A stretch of DNA of 7,443 bases. It comes from Burkholderiaceae bacterium. GTDB taxonomy: Bacteria > Pseudomonadota > Gammaproteobacteria > Burkholderiales > Burkholderiaceae_C. Under the pieces are notes generated by a model, which saw only the letters and a program-made list of their open reading frames with translations, searched no databases and was not told where the DNA came from. Where the stretch lies: positions 1 to 7,443 of the forward strand of contig JALRAA010000061.1 of NCBI GenBank assembly GCA_023262645.1, written 5' to 3'. Position numbers and translations under genes: made by a program. Of this stretch, positions 1-7,156 are shown piece by piece. Positions within the stretch are counted from its first letter, which is position 1. Every line of letters starts with the position of its first letter.

Positions 1-508
1 GGCATGGCTGCAAGCAGCGGCCAACGCATTCGGTGTCAGCCAGCAAGCCTTTGACGAAGTCACCCGTGCACCGCGCCAACGCGCCGAAGTAGCACTGGCT
101 CGTCAACGCGTGCATTTGTCTGGCAAAAAAATCTTTTTCTTTCCCGATTCGCAATTAGAAATTCCCTTGGCGCGTTTTCTGCAGCGCGAAATGGGCATGA
201 CGTTGGCCGAAATTGGCACACCGTACTTGCACCGCAAATTGATGGCCGAAGAACTCGCCCTGTTGCCAGCTGGCGCACGCATCACCGAAGGCCAGCATGT
301 CGACAACCAGTTAAACCGCTGCCATGCCGAAGCCCCCGATTTGGTGGTGTGCGGCTTGGGTTTGGCCAATCCCCTGGAAGCTCAAGGCATCGCTACCAAG
401 TGGGCCATCGAACTGGTGTTCACCCCGATACAAGGCTATGAACAAGCCGCCGACCTGGCCGAATTGTTCAGTCGCCCGCTGCGCCGTCGCATCAAACTGG
501 CTGCCTGA
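1..508 (+). CDS. bchN: Light-independent protochlorophyllide reductase subunit N (3' part)
   Basis: BchN is one half of the NB catalytic protein of DPOR, which reduces ring D of protochlorophyllide to chlorophyllide without light. The open frame runs in from the left edge (first full codon at base 2) and gives 168 residues before the TGA at 506-508. The family is usually about 420-430 residues, so roughly the last 40% is seen. The N-terminal cysteines that bind the 4Fe-4S cluster lie outside the window. The visible part has the nitrogenase-component-like fold pattern: a GKKIFFFPDSQLEIPLARFL strand-helix, a DLVVCGLGLANPLEAQG segment, and the FTPIQGYEQAADLAELFSRP tail followed by an arginine-rich end, which is typical of BchN. 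The GTG at 110 is internal, not the start. Its stop overlaps the ribosome binding site of bchB. The identification rests on the tail pattern plus the bchB-bchL context, and confidence is high. Confidence 0.95.
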   Translation, partial: AWLQAAANAFGVSQQAFDEVTRAPRQRAEVALARQRVHLSGKKIFFFPDSQLEIPLARFLQREMGMTLAEIGTPYLHRKLMAEELALLPAGARITEGQHVDNQLNRCHAEAPDLVVCGLGLANPLEAQGIATKWAIELVFTPIQGYEQAADLAELFSRPLRRRIKLAA

Positions 509-520
509 GGACCACGACGC

Positions 521-2143
521 ATGCAACTCACACTCTGGACATACGAAGGACCGCCACATGTGGGCGCCATGCGTGTGGCCACGGCCATGACGGACGTGCA
601 CTACGTGCTGCACGCGCCACAGGGCGACACCTATGCAGATTTGCTGTTCACCATGATCGAACGTCTGCCGCGTCGCCCGCCAGTCACCTACACCACGTTC
701 CAAGCACGCGACTTGGGTGGCGATACCGCTGAATTGTTCAAAGACGCTGCCCGTGATGCGCACGAACGTTTCAAACCCAATGCCATGTTGGTAGGTGCTT
801 CTTGCACCGCCGAATTGATCCAAGACGATCCCGGCGGTTTGGCCTTGGCGCTGAACCTGCCTATTCCGGTGGTAGCACTCGAATTGCCGTCTTACCAGCG
901 CAAAGAAAACTGGGGCGCATCAGAAACCTTCTATCACTTGGTGCGTGCACTGGTACCGGGCCAACACCAGCGTACACCGCTTGCTGGACGCACAGCGGTG
1001 TGCAATATTTTGGGCCCCACCGCCTTGGGTTTTCGCCACCGTGACGACACGCGTGAAATACGCGCACTGCTGCAAGAACTCGGCATACAGGTGAATGTGG
1101 TGGCACCGCTGGACGCCAGTGTGGCCGCTATCCGCCAACTGCCTGACGCCGATTTCAACGTGGTGCTCTACCCCGAACTTGCGCGCACCGCTGCGCAATG
1201 GTTGCAACGCCAGTTTGACCAACCTTTCACGCAAACCATTCCCTATGGTGTCAACGGCACACTCGACTTCATCGCCGAAGTGCGCGAATTGGCCGGCATG
1301 GGCAACAGCGACGCCACGCGCCAAGCGTATTTACAAAATTCTCGCGCGCGTTGGTATGCCAAATCGGTGGACTCGACCTATCTCACTGGCAAGCGGGTGT
1401 TTGTGTTTGGCGACGCCACACATGCCATTGCTGCGGCCCGCGTGGCCCACCAAGAGATGGGCTTTGAAGTGGTGGGACTGGGCACTTACAGCCGCGAATT
1501 CGCCCGCGAAGTGCGCGATGCCGCCAAGCTCTACGGCGTGGAAGCATTGATTACCGACGACTACTTGGATGTCGAAGACCAGGTCAAAGCGTTGCAACCC
1601 GAGTTGCTGCTCGGCACACAAATGGAACGGCACATTGCCAAGCGTTTGGGCATTCCATGCACCGTCATTTCCGCACCCATGCATGTGCAAGATTTTCCCG
1701 CCCGCTACGCCCCGCAAATGGGTTTTGAAGGCGCCAATGTGTTGTTTGACACCTGGGTACATCCGCTGATGATGGGTCTGGAAGAACACCTGTTGGGCAT
1801 GTTCCGCGAAGACTTCGAATTCCACGACGGTGCTGCACCTTCGCATTTGGGCTCAGGCCATGGCATCACCCCAGCGCTGCCCAGGGTGGTGTCGGCAGAC
1901 ACGCTGGCAGAAGTGCATTTGTCGCAACCCGACGAACAAATTGAAATTCCACCCCCCGCTGCCAATCCATCCACCATCGACAGCACCGATTGGGCACCGG
2001 AAGCCGAAAAAGAATTGAAAAAAATCCCGTTTTTTGTCCGCGGCAAAGCCCGTCGCAACACCGAGTTATTTGCCCGTGAGCGCGGCGTGTCGCGCATCAC
2101 GGTCGAGACCATGTACGAAGCCAAGGCCCATTTCAGCCGCTGA
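521..2143 (+). CDS. bchB: Light-independent protochlorophyllide reductase subunit B
   Basis: BchB pairs with BchN in the DPOR catalytic protein. The 540-residue product is slightly longer than the roughly 510-525 residues usual in purple bacteria. The start opens MQLTLWTYEGPPHVGAMRVA, the family N-terminus. Asp36 and Cys95 fall at the same numbers as the Rhodobacter capsulatus cluster-ligand aspartate and the conserved cysteine in VGASCTAELIQDD. The segment KSVDSTYLTGKRVFVFGDA (Asp284) probably matches the catalytic Asp274 of R. capsulatus, shifted by about ten residues; this is from memory. The motif APMHVQDFPARYAPQMGFEG follows near residues 385-404. A proline- and acid-rich linker (about 446-490) leads to the C-terminal helical protochlorophyllide-reductase domain, residues 491-540, starting WAPEAEKELKKIPFFVRGKA. 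The gene starts 12 bases after bchN, and GAGG at 507-510 is its likely ribosome binding site. Only 20 bases separate it from bchL; bchH, often found here, is absent. Confidence 0.98.
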   Translation: MQLTLWTYEGPPHVGAMRVATAMTDVHYVLHAPQGDTYADLLFTMIERLPRRPPVTYTTFQARDLGGDTAELFKDAARDAHERFKPNAMLVGASCTAELIQDDPGGLALALNLPIPVVALELPSYQRKENWGASETFYHLVRALVPGQHQRTPLAGRTAVCNILGPTALGFRHRDDTREIRALLQELGIQVNVVAPLDASVAAIRQLPDADFNVVLYPELARTAAQWLQRQFDQPFTQTIPYGVNGTLDFIAEVRELAGMGNSDATRQAYLQNSRARWYAKSVDSTYLTGKRVFVFGDATHAIAAARVAHQEMGFEVVGLGTYSREFAREVRDAAKLYGVEALITDDYLDVEDQVKALQPELLLGTQMERHIAKRLGIPCTVISAPMHVQDFPARYAPQMGFEGANVLFDTWVHPLMMGLEEHLLGMFREDFEFHDGAAPSHLGSGHGITPALPRVVSADTLAEVHLSQPDEQIEIPPPAANPSTIDSTDWAPEAEKELKKIPFFVRGKARRNTELFARERGVSRITVETMYEAKAHFSR

Positions 2144-2163
2144 AGTCCCACAGGAGCAACTCG

Positions 2164-3075
2164 ATGATCGAAACCGCCAACATCCCCGTCAGCCAAATCA
2201 AACGCGGCGGACGCCCCGACGGCGAGGGCAGCGTGCAAGTGCAGCTCGACCCCAGTGTGAAGATTGGCAATGCCAAAGTGTTTGCCATTTATGGCAAAGG
2301 CGGCATTGGCAAAAGCACCACTTCCTCCAACCTGTCGGCCGCCTTTTCCAGACTGGGCAAACGGGTACTGCAAATTGGTTGTGACCCCAAGCACGACAGC
2401 ACTTTCACGCTCACCAAAAAAATGTTGCCCACGGTGATTGATGTGCTTGAAACCGTGGACTTTCATGCCGAAGAGCTGCGCGTCGAAGACTTTGTGTTTG
2501 AAGGCTACAACGGTGTGATGTGCGTCGAGGCCGGTGGCCCACCTGCAGGCACAGGGTGCGGCGGTTACGTGGTCGGTCAAACCGTCAAATTGCTCAAAGA
2601 GCACCATTTGCTGGAAGACACCGATGTGGTGATCTTCGATGTGCTGGGCGATGTGGTGTGCGGCGGTTTTGCCGCGCCGCTGCAACACGCCGATCGCGCC
2701 TTGATCGTCACCGCCAACGACTTCGATTCCATTTTCGCCATGAACCGAATTGTTCAGGCCATTGGCGCCAAGTCGAAAAACTACAACGTGCGCTTGGGCG
2801 GCGTGATCGTCAACCGCAGCGACGGTACCGACCAAGTCGACAAGTTCAACGTTGTCACTGGCTTGAAGAACATGGCGCATTTCCCCATGCTCGATGAAAT
2901 CCGCAAAAGCCGTTTGCAGAAATGCACCATGTTTGAGTTGGAAGCCACACCCGCCATCAAGGCCGTGCAAGACGAGTACATGCGCTTGGCCGCGGCATTG
3001 TGGGCAGGTACCGACCCTCTGCCCTCCATTCCCATGAAAGACCGCGATATTTTTGATTTGTTGGGATTTGATTGA
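2164..3075 (+). CDS. bchL: Light-independent protochlorophyllide reductase ATP-binding protein L
   Basis: BchL is the homodimeric NifH-like iron protein of DPOR. It hydrolyses ATP and passes electrons from ferredoxin to the NB protein in the cytoplasm. The product has 303 residues, the normal length. A P-loop of the deviant-Walker type (GKGGIGKSTT, residues 44-53) is followed by QIGCDPKHDSTFTL (70-83). The two cysteines that bridge the shared 4Fe-4S cluster are visible as Cys132 in PPAGTGCGGY and Cys166 in DVLGDVVCGGFAAPL. It is BchL rather than BchX because the N-terminal extension, the CDPKHDSTF segment and linkage to bchNB all fit the protochlorophyllide enzyme; NifH is excluded by the context. 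The start ATG is set by AGGAG at 2152-2156, seven bases upstream. The stop lies one base before the bchM start, suggesting coupled translation. Confidence 0.98.
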   Translation: MIETANIPVSQIKRGGRPDGEGSVQVQLDPSVKIGNAKVFAIYGKGGIGKSTTSSNLSAAFSRLGKRVLQIGCDPKHDSTFTLTKKMLPTVIDVLETVDFHAEELRVEDFVFEGYNGVMCVEAGGPPAGTGCGGYVVGQTVKLLKEHHLLEDTDVVIFDVLGDVVCGGFAAPLQHADRALIVTANDFDSIFAMNRIVQAIGAKSKNYNVRLGGVIVNRSDGTDQVDKFNVVTGLKNMAHFPMLDEIRKSRLQKCTMFELEATPAIKAVQDEYMRLAAALWAGTDPLPSIPMKDRDIFDLLGFD

Positions 3076-3076
3076 G

Positions 3077-3802
3077 ATGAACCACGCCAGTTACGTCGCC
3101 AGACGCGGACAGATCGAAACCTATTTCGATCGCACAGCCGCCAAAGCCTGGGAGGTACTCACCTCCAATGCGCCCGTGGGCCGCATTCGCACGACGGTGC
3201 GCCAAGGCCGCGACCAAATGCGCCACACGTTGTTGTCTTGGTTACCGCAAGACATGCGCGGCATGCGTTTGCTCGATGCCGGATGCGGCACCGGCGCGTT
3301 GGCGCAAGAGGCCATGAAACGCGGCGCCCATGTGTTGGCCATCGATTTATCGCCCACCTTGGTCAACTTGGCGCGTGAACGCCATGCCCAAGAGTTGTTG
3401 GCCGATGCGAGCTTGTCCGCACGCGGCGGCCGCATCGATTTTTTGGCTGGCGACATGCTCGCTGCAGAGCACGGCGAGTTTGACCACGTGGTGTGCATGG
3501 ATTCGCTGATCCATTACGACACGCAAGACATTGCCAACGCTTTCGAGTCGCTCAGCAAGCGCACCAAGCATTCCATTTTGTTCACCTTCGCACCGCATTC
3601 ACCTTTGCTCGCGACCATGCACGCCATGGGGCGCTTGTTTCCGCGCACCGACCGCTCGCCACAGTTGTCGCCGGTGCGCAAATCCACCTTGCATGTGTAC
3701 ATCGAACGCGCAGTGCGTGCTAATGGCTGGCGGCCGCACCGTATGCAACGCATCTCCAGCGGCTTTTACACCTCGCAAGCGTGGGAGTGGGTACGCCAAT
3801 GA
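3077..3802 (+). CDS. bchM: Mg-protoporphyrin IX O-methyltransferase
   Basis: BchM transfers a methyl group from S-adenosylmethionine to the ring C propionate of Mg-protoporphyrin IX, giving the monomethyl ester that AcsF then cyclises. The 241-residue product starts MNHASYVARRGQIETYFDRT, matching the usual N-terminus. The methionine-binding Rossmann motif I is LLDAGCGTGALA (residues 65-76), with the acidic end of the next strand in VLAIDLSP. The MDSLIHYD segment (141-148) opens the C-terminal Mg-protoporphyrin methyltransferase domain, which runs to the end (SSGFYTSQAWEWVRQ). The frame also allows an ATG at 3053, inside bchL; I reject it because the extra eight residues have no family counterpart and would deepen the overlap. 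No strong ribosome binding site is seen, so translation probably depends on ribosomes leaving bchL one base upstream. The stop overlaps the lhaA start (ATGA). Confidence 0.97.
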   Translation: MNHASYVARRGQIETYFDRTAAKAWEVLTSNAPVGRIRTTVRQGRDQMRHTLLSWLPQDMRGMRLLDAGCGTGALAQEAMKRGAHVLAIDLSPTLVNLARERHAQELLADASLSARGGRIDFLAGDMLAAEHGEFDHVVCMDSLIHYDTQDIANAFESLSKRTKHSILFTFAPHSPLLATMHAMGRLFPRTDRSPQLSPVRKSTLHVYIERAVRANGWRPHRMQRISSGFYTSQAWEWVRQ

Positions 3803-5223
3803 AGTTTGCCGCACGCCCACCCGCTTGGATGCAGTCGCTGATGCTGCAGTACGTGCCCTTTGCAGACGCGGCCTCGCCCGATCTGCCTTTGGCGCGTCTG
3901 TTTCGTTTGGCGTTGTTCCAGTTGTCGGTGGGCATGACCATGGCTTTGCTGGTGGGCACACTCAACCGCGTGATGATCATCGAATTGCAAGTGCCCGCAT
4001 GGTGGGTGGCGTTTTCTGTCGCACTGCCGTTGGTGTTTGCACCGCTGCGCGCCATGATTGGTTATCGCAGCGACACACACCCTTCGGCGTTGGGACTGCG
4101 CCGCATTCCCTATATGTGGATGGGCACCATTTTGATGTTCGGCGGTTTGGCCGTGATGCCGTTTGCATTGCTGGGTTTGTCTGAACCACGCGAAGGTTAT
4201 TTGTGGGTGATACGTTTTGGCGCGGCCATGGCGTTTTTGTGTGTCGGTGCTGGCATGCAAATCACCCAAACCGCTGGCTTGGCACTGGCTTCTGATGTTT
4301 CACCGGCGGACAAACGCCCACGCGTGGTGGCCTTGATGTATGCCATGCAATTGTTGGGGCTGATCATGGGCAGTGCAGCGCTCAGTGTGTTGCTCAGCGA
4401 TTTCTCTGCGCAAAAACTGATTCAAGTGGTACAGGGTTGCGCAGTGATGGTGGTGGCGCTCAACCTGGTGTCGTTGTGGAAGCAAGAAGCACGCAGCAGC
4501 CGTCGCGGCCAACGCGAGCCCGACGGGTTTTCAAAGCAATGGCGCATGTTGATGGCGCTGCCCAATATGCGGCGTTTTTTGTGGACCGTGGGTCTGGGCA
4601 CCGCTGCATTCAGCATGCAAGACATCGTGCTCGAACCTTATGGCGCACAGGTACTGGCTTTGGATGTCAGCCTGACCAGCGCCTTGACTGCGCTCACCTC
4701 TGCGGGTGCATTGCTGGCGTTTGCGTTGTCAGCACGTTTCTTGTCGCGTGGCATGGATGCATGCCGCTTGGCCGCCTTGGGTGCGTTGATCGGTTTGCCC
4801 GCGTTTGCTTGTGTCATTTTTTCTGCACCGTTGCATTCAACATGGCTGTTTCAATGCGGCGCGACGTTGATCGGTTTTGGCGGCGGCTTGTTTTCTGTCG
4901 GTATGTTGTTGACGGCCATGGCCATGACCGACAAGTTGCATGCAGGCATGGTGCTGGGCGCATGGGGTGCGGTCCAAGCCACCGCCTCTGGCATTGCCAT
5001 GGCGTTGGGTGGTGTCATCCGCGATTTGGTCGGGCATCTGGCCGAGCAAGGCATGTTGGGTGAGGCATTGGTCTCGCCTGTCACGGGTTACAGCATGGTG
5101 TTTCACATCGAGATGTACATGTTGTTTTGTGTGTTGATTGCGTTGGGTCCGTTGGTGAGTCGCAAGCGACAAGCCGCTGTATCTGACGACAACCGATTGG
5201 GCTTGGCAGAACTGCCCGGCTGA
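3799..5223 (+). CDS. lhaA: PucC-family light-harvesting 1 assembly membrane protein
   Basis: LhaA is an inner-membrane protein of the PUCC branch of the major facilitator superfamily, needed for efficient LH1 antenna assembly and possibly for bacteriochlorophyll delivery. The 474-residue product shows about twelve hydrophobic segments by eye, six on each side of a basic cytoplasmic loop (KQEARSSRRGQREPDGFSKQ). Family patterns include VGTLNRVMIIELQVPAWWVA and FAPLRAMIGYRSDTHPS in the first half, and FSMQDIVLEPYGAQVLALDV at the start of the second. It is called lhaA rather than pucC because it sits between bchM and puhA, the standard lhaA position; the two are paralogues hard to separate by sequence alone. 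The start ATG at 3799 overlaps the bchM stop and has GGGAG at 3783-3787; a GTG at 3781 in frame would add only six residues. In Rhodobacter a puhA promoter lies inside this gene; I could not identify one here. Confidence 0.95.
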   Translation: MKFAARPPAWMQSLMLQYVPFADAASPDLPLARLFRLALFQLSVGMTMALLVGTLNRVMIIELQVPAWWVAFSVALPLVFAPLRAMIGYRSDTHPSALGLRRIPYMWMGTILMFGGLAVMPFALLGLSEPREGYLWVIRFGAAMAFLCVGAGMQITQTAGLALASDVSPADKRPRVVALMYAMQLLGLIMGSAALSVLLSDFSAQKLIQVVQGCAVMVVALNLVSLWKQEARSSRRGQREPDGFSKQWRMLMALPNMRRFLWTVGLGTAAFSMQDIVLEPYGAQVLALDVSLTSALTALTSAGALLAFALSARFLSRGMDACRLAALGALIGLPAFACVIFSAPLHSTWLFQCGATLIGFGGGLFSVGMLLTAMAMTDKLHAGMVLGAWGAVQATASGIAMALGGVIRDLVGHLAEQGMLGEALVSPVTGYSMVFHIEMYMLFCVLIALGPLVSRKRQAAVSDDNRLGLAELPG

Positions 5224-5256
5224 AGTTGTGTTTGCGTTTTTCTAAGGAGAGTGCGT
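5224..5256 (+). promoter_or_regulatory. lhaA-puhA gap with strong puhA ribosome binding site
   Basis: This 33-base gap is the longest in the window. It is T-rich in its first part and ends with AAGGAGA at 5244-5250, the fullest Shine-Dalgarno match seen here, six bases before the ATG at 5257. That spacing decides the puhA start against the in-frame GTG at 5251, which directly abuts the site. No hairpin typical of a terminator is visible, so readthrough from lhaA is expected. A promoter here cannot be supported from sequence alone. Confidence 0.75.
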
Positions 5257-6018
5257 ATGGAATTTGGTGCTATCACCCAATACGTAGACGTCGCCCAAAT
5301 CGTCCTCTACATGTTCTGGGCGTTTTTCGCCGGACTGATTTATTACTTGGCACGCGAAAACCATCGCGAAGGCTACCCGATGGACAACGGCCATTTGCAA
5401 GGCGGCCCGGTGCAAATCGGCTGGCCCGTGCCCGAACCCAAGGTGTTCAAGATGGCCGATGGCCGCGAAATTTTGGCGCCAGACGTCAACCGTGTCGACG
5501 GCAGTTACAACGCACAACCTGCACACGCTTGGCTGGGTGCTCCCCTTGAGCCCGTGGGTGACCCACTGCTGGCCGGTGTCGGCCCGGGTGCTTGGGCGGC
5601 GCGCGCAGACGAACCGGATCTGTACCACGGCAATCACATCAAAATCGTGCCACTGCGCATCGCCGCTGACCATGGCGTGATGTCACCTGACATCGACCCG
5701 CGCGGACTGCCTGTGTATGGCGCAGACCGCTTTGAAGCCGGTCATGTGAAAGACCTGTGGGTTGATCGCTGTGAAATGATGTTCCGCTATATCGAAGTGT
5801 CTTTGCACTCTGGCGACACGGTGTTGCTGCCGATGACCTTCTCGCGCATCAACCGCCGTGGTGTGTTCGTGTCTTCTATCTTGGCCGAGCAATTTGCCAA
5901 CGTCCCGAAAACCAAAAGTGATGTGCAAATCACATTGCTCGAGGAAGAAAAAATCACGGCCTACTACGGCGCAGGCACGCTCTACGCCATGCCAGAACGT
6001 CAGGAGCCGCTGTTTTGA
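5257..6018 (+). CDS. puhA: Photosynthetic reaction centre H subunit
   Basis: PuhA is the H subunit of the type II reaction centre. It has one membrane helix and a large cytoplasmic domain that covers the L and M subunits and helps proton delivery to the secondary quinone. The 253-residue product is near the usual length. It opens MEFGAITQYVDVAQIVLYMF, with the single transmembrane helix around residues 12-31, then the conserved REGYP motif (37-41). The cytoplasmic beta-barrel domain carries GLPVYGAD, WVDRCE and LLEEEKITAYYGAGTLYAMP. Asp170 and Glu173 fall at the same numbers as the proton-pathway residues of Rhodobacter sphaeroides. The histidine-rich surface site differs: YHGNH at 123-127, where R. 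sphaeroides has an Asp-Gly-His-Gly-His pattern (from memory). The stop TGA is part of the TTGA that starts puhB. Confidence 0.98.
   Translation: MEFGAITQYVDVAQIVLYMFWAFFAGLIYYLARENHREGYPMDNGHLQGGPVQIGWPVPEPKVFKMADGREILAPDVNRVDGSYNAQPAHAWLGAPLEPVGDPLLAGVGPGAWAARADEPDLYHGNHIKIVPLRIAADHGVMSPDIDPRGLPVYGADRFEAGHVKDLWVDRCEMMFRYIEVSLHSGDTVLLPMTFSRINRRGVFVSSILAEQFANVPKTKSDVQITLLEEEKITAYYGAGTLYAMPERQEPLF
6002..6006 (+). promoter_or_regulatory. Ribosome binding site of puhB, inside puhA
   Basis: AGGAG lies within the last codons of puhA, eight bases before the TTG at 6015. It is the main evidence that translation of puhB begins at that TTG, since no ATG or GTG start in frame lies nearby; the first in-frame ATG is codon 38. 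Confidence 0.75.
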
Positions 6019-6680
6019 ACGTCAATCCTCACCACGAACACGAATTCGAGGCAGCCCCCGGGCTGCCCGAGGCCTTGCCCGCCGGTGAGCGCCTTTTATG
6101 GCAAGGCAGACCCGACTGGAAACCCATGGCGCTGCATGTGTTTCATGTGCGCACACTGGCGGTGTATTTCTTGGTGATGATGGTGTTGCAAGCGCTTTAT
6201 TTGCTGGGGGAACCGCAGCCACGCTTGTGGGTACCGCTGGCCACCAGTTTGGCATTGAGTTTGACGGCTTTGGCGGTGCTGACCTGGTTGGCTTGGATGA
6301 CCGCGCAAACCGCGCTCTACACCTTGACCAGCAAGCGCGTGGTCATGCGTATCGGTATTGTGTTGACGCTGACCTTCAACCTGCCCTTGCGCATGGTGGC
6401 TGCGGCCAGTGTCAAGCCGCTGAAAAACGGCAGCGGCGACATCGCATTGAAATTGGGCGGCGACGATCACATCGCTTGGCTGAATTTGTGGCCACACGCC
6501 AAGCCGTGGGCTCTGAAAAACCCTGAACCTTGTTTGCGCTGTATTCCTGATGCGGTTCGTGTGGGCGAACGCTTGGCGCGGGCATGGCGCGAAGCCAATC
6601 CCCATGTGCCCGTGATGCTTGGCGACATCATCGAAGACCCCTCACACATGGACATCAACCAAGGGGCGTATTCCACATGA
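6015..6680 (+). CDS. puhB: Photosynthetic complex assembly protein PuhB, TTG start
   Basis: PuhB is a membrane protein needed for normal reaction centre assembly in Rhodobacter capsulatus; its biochemical action is not settled. The 221-residue product starts at a TTG that overlaps the puhA stop. The N-terminal EFEAAPGLPEALPAGERLLW (residues 10-29) followed by QGRPDW is the recognisable family signature, and starting at the ATG at codon 38 would remove it. Two hydrophobic helices are seen at about 47-65 and 73-95. They are followed by a domain of the bacterial PH-like type (LYTLTSKRVVMRIGIVLTLT, from 101), with LPLRMVAAASVKPLKNGSGD after it and a soluble tail. The gene lies between puhA and puhC as in other purple bacteria, and its stop overlaps the puhC start (ATGA). 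Identity is confident; the start is well supported but not proven. Confidence 0.93.
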   Translation: MNVNPHHEHEFEAAPGLPEALPAGERLLWQGRPDWKPMALHVFHVRTLAVYFLVMMVLQALYLLGEPQPRLWVPLATSLALSLTALAVLTWLAWMTAQTALYTLTSKRVVMRIGIVLTLTFNLPLRMVAAASVKPLKNGSGDIALKLGGDDHIAWLNLWPHAKPWALKNPEPCLRCIPDAVRVGERLARAWREANPHVPVMLGDIIEDPSHMDINQGAYST

Positions 6681-7153
6681 GCCAATCCTTGTCCAACAAC
6701 AACCTCCCTGGTCACCACAACCTGACGGGTTGGATATTTGTCGGCTTCCTCAGCAGTGTGCTGTTGGTGGTGGCGTTGTTGCGCAGCCAAGGCATGGTGA
6801 CACCACAAAACGATGCCCCCATCAGTTGGCAGTTGACGCTTCGGTTTGAAGACCGCCCCAATGGCGATATTGCTGTGTTGGATGCCAACAACCAAATGGA
6901 AATCGCGCGCTACCAAGGCGAACAAGGGTTTGTGCGCGGCACGCTGCGCACTTTGTCGCGTGAACGCATGCGCCGTGGCATTGGCTCTGCGCCAGCATTC
7001 GAACTCAAAGGCCATACCGATGGTCGTTTGACACTGTCTGATCCCGCCACAGGCATTCGCATTGATCTTGAATCTTTTGGTCCCACCAATATGTCGTCCT
7101 TTGCCCAATTGCAAATGCACGCCAAACCTTCTCAGAACGCTACCCAGGAGTAA
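6677..7153 (+). CDS. puhC: Photosynthetic complex assembly protein PuhC
   Basis: PuhC is a single-span membrane protein that affects reaction centre-LH1 organisation in Rhodobacter capsulatus; the mechanism is unknown. The 158-residue product has a short polar N-terminus, one membrane helix at about 18-35 (GWIFVGFLSSVLLVVALL), and a C-terminal domain likely on the periplasmic side, as expected for this family. Family patterns are RGTLRTLSRERMRRG (87-101), the DGRLTLSDPATGIRIDLESF stretch and GPTN near 135-138. The ATG at 6677 overlaps the puhB stop. AAGGGG at 6661-6666, ten bases upstream, is a plausible ribosome binding site. The frame stays open upstream to 6584 but that extension lies inside puhB and has no family match. 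The last codons contain the ribosome binding site of acsF. Confidence 0.93.
   Translation: MSQSLSNNNLPGHHNLTGWIFVGFLSSVLLVVALLRSQGMVTPQNDAPISWQLTLRFEDRPNGDIAVLDANNQMEIARYQGEQGFVRGTLRTLSRERMRRGIGSAPAFELKGHTDGRLTLSDPATGIRIDLESFGPTNMSSFAQLQMHAKPSQNATQE
7146..7150 (+). promoter_or_regulatory. Ribosome binding site of acsF, inside puhC
   Basis: AGGAG occupies the last coding bases of puhC, six bases before the acsF ATG at 7157. It ties acsF translation to the end of puhC and supports the chosen start. Confidence 0.75.
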
Positions 7154-7156
7154 GCC

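Noticed and set aside
110..112. GTG as a start for a short separate gene
   Set aside because: The frame continues open to the left edge with BchN-like sequence, so this valine is internal to bchN.
1705..2970. Open frame of 421 codons on the minus strand across bchB and bchL
   Set aside because: It lies wholly opposite two genes with clear conserved motifs. Its product is rich in His, Val and Gly, has no recognisable domain, and is the kind of frame expected opposite biased codon use.
5224..5243. T-rich stretch as a terminator after lhaA
   Set aside because: No stable inverted repeat precedes the short T run, so there is no intrinsic terminator pattern.
5251..5253. GTG as the puhA start
   Set aside because: It abuts the ribosome binding site with no spacing, while the ATG at 5257 has good spacing and gives the usual N-terminus.
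6584..6676. Upstream extension of puhC
   Set aside because: The extra residues are the shadow of puhB in another frame, with no PuhC similarity; the ATG at 6677 overlaps the puhB stop in the usual way.
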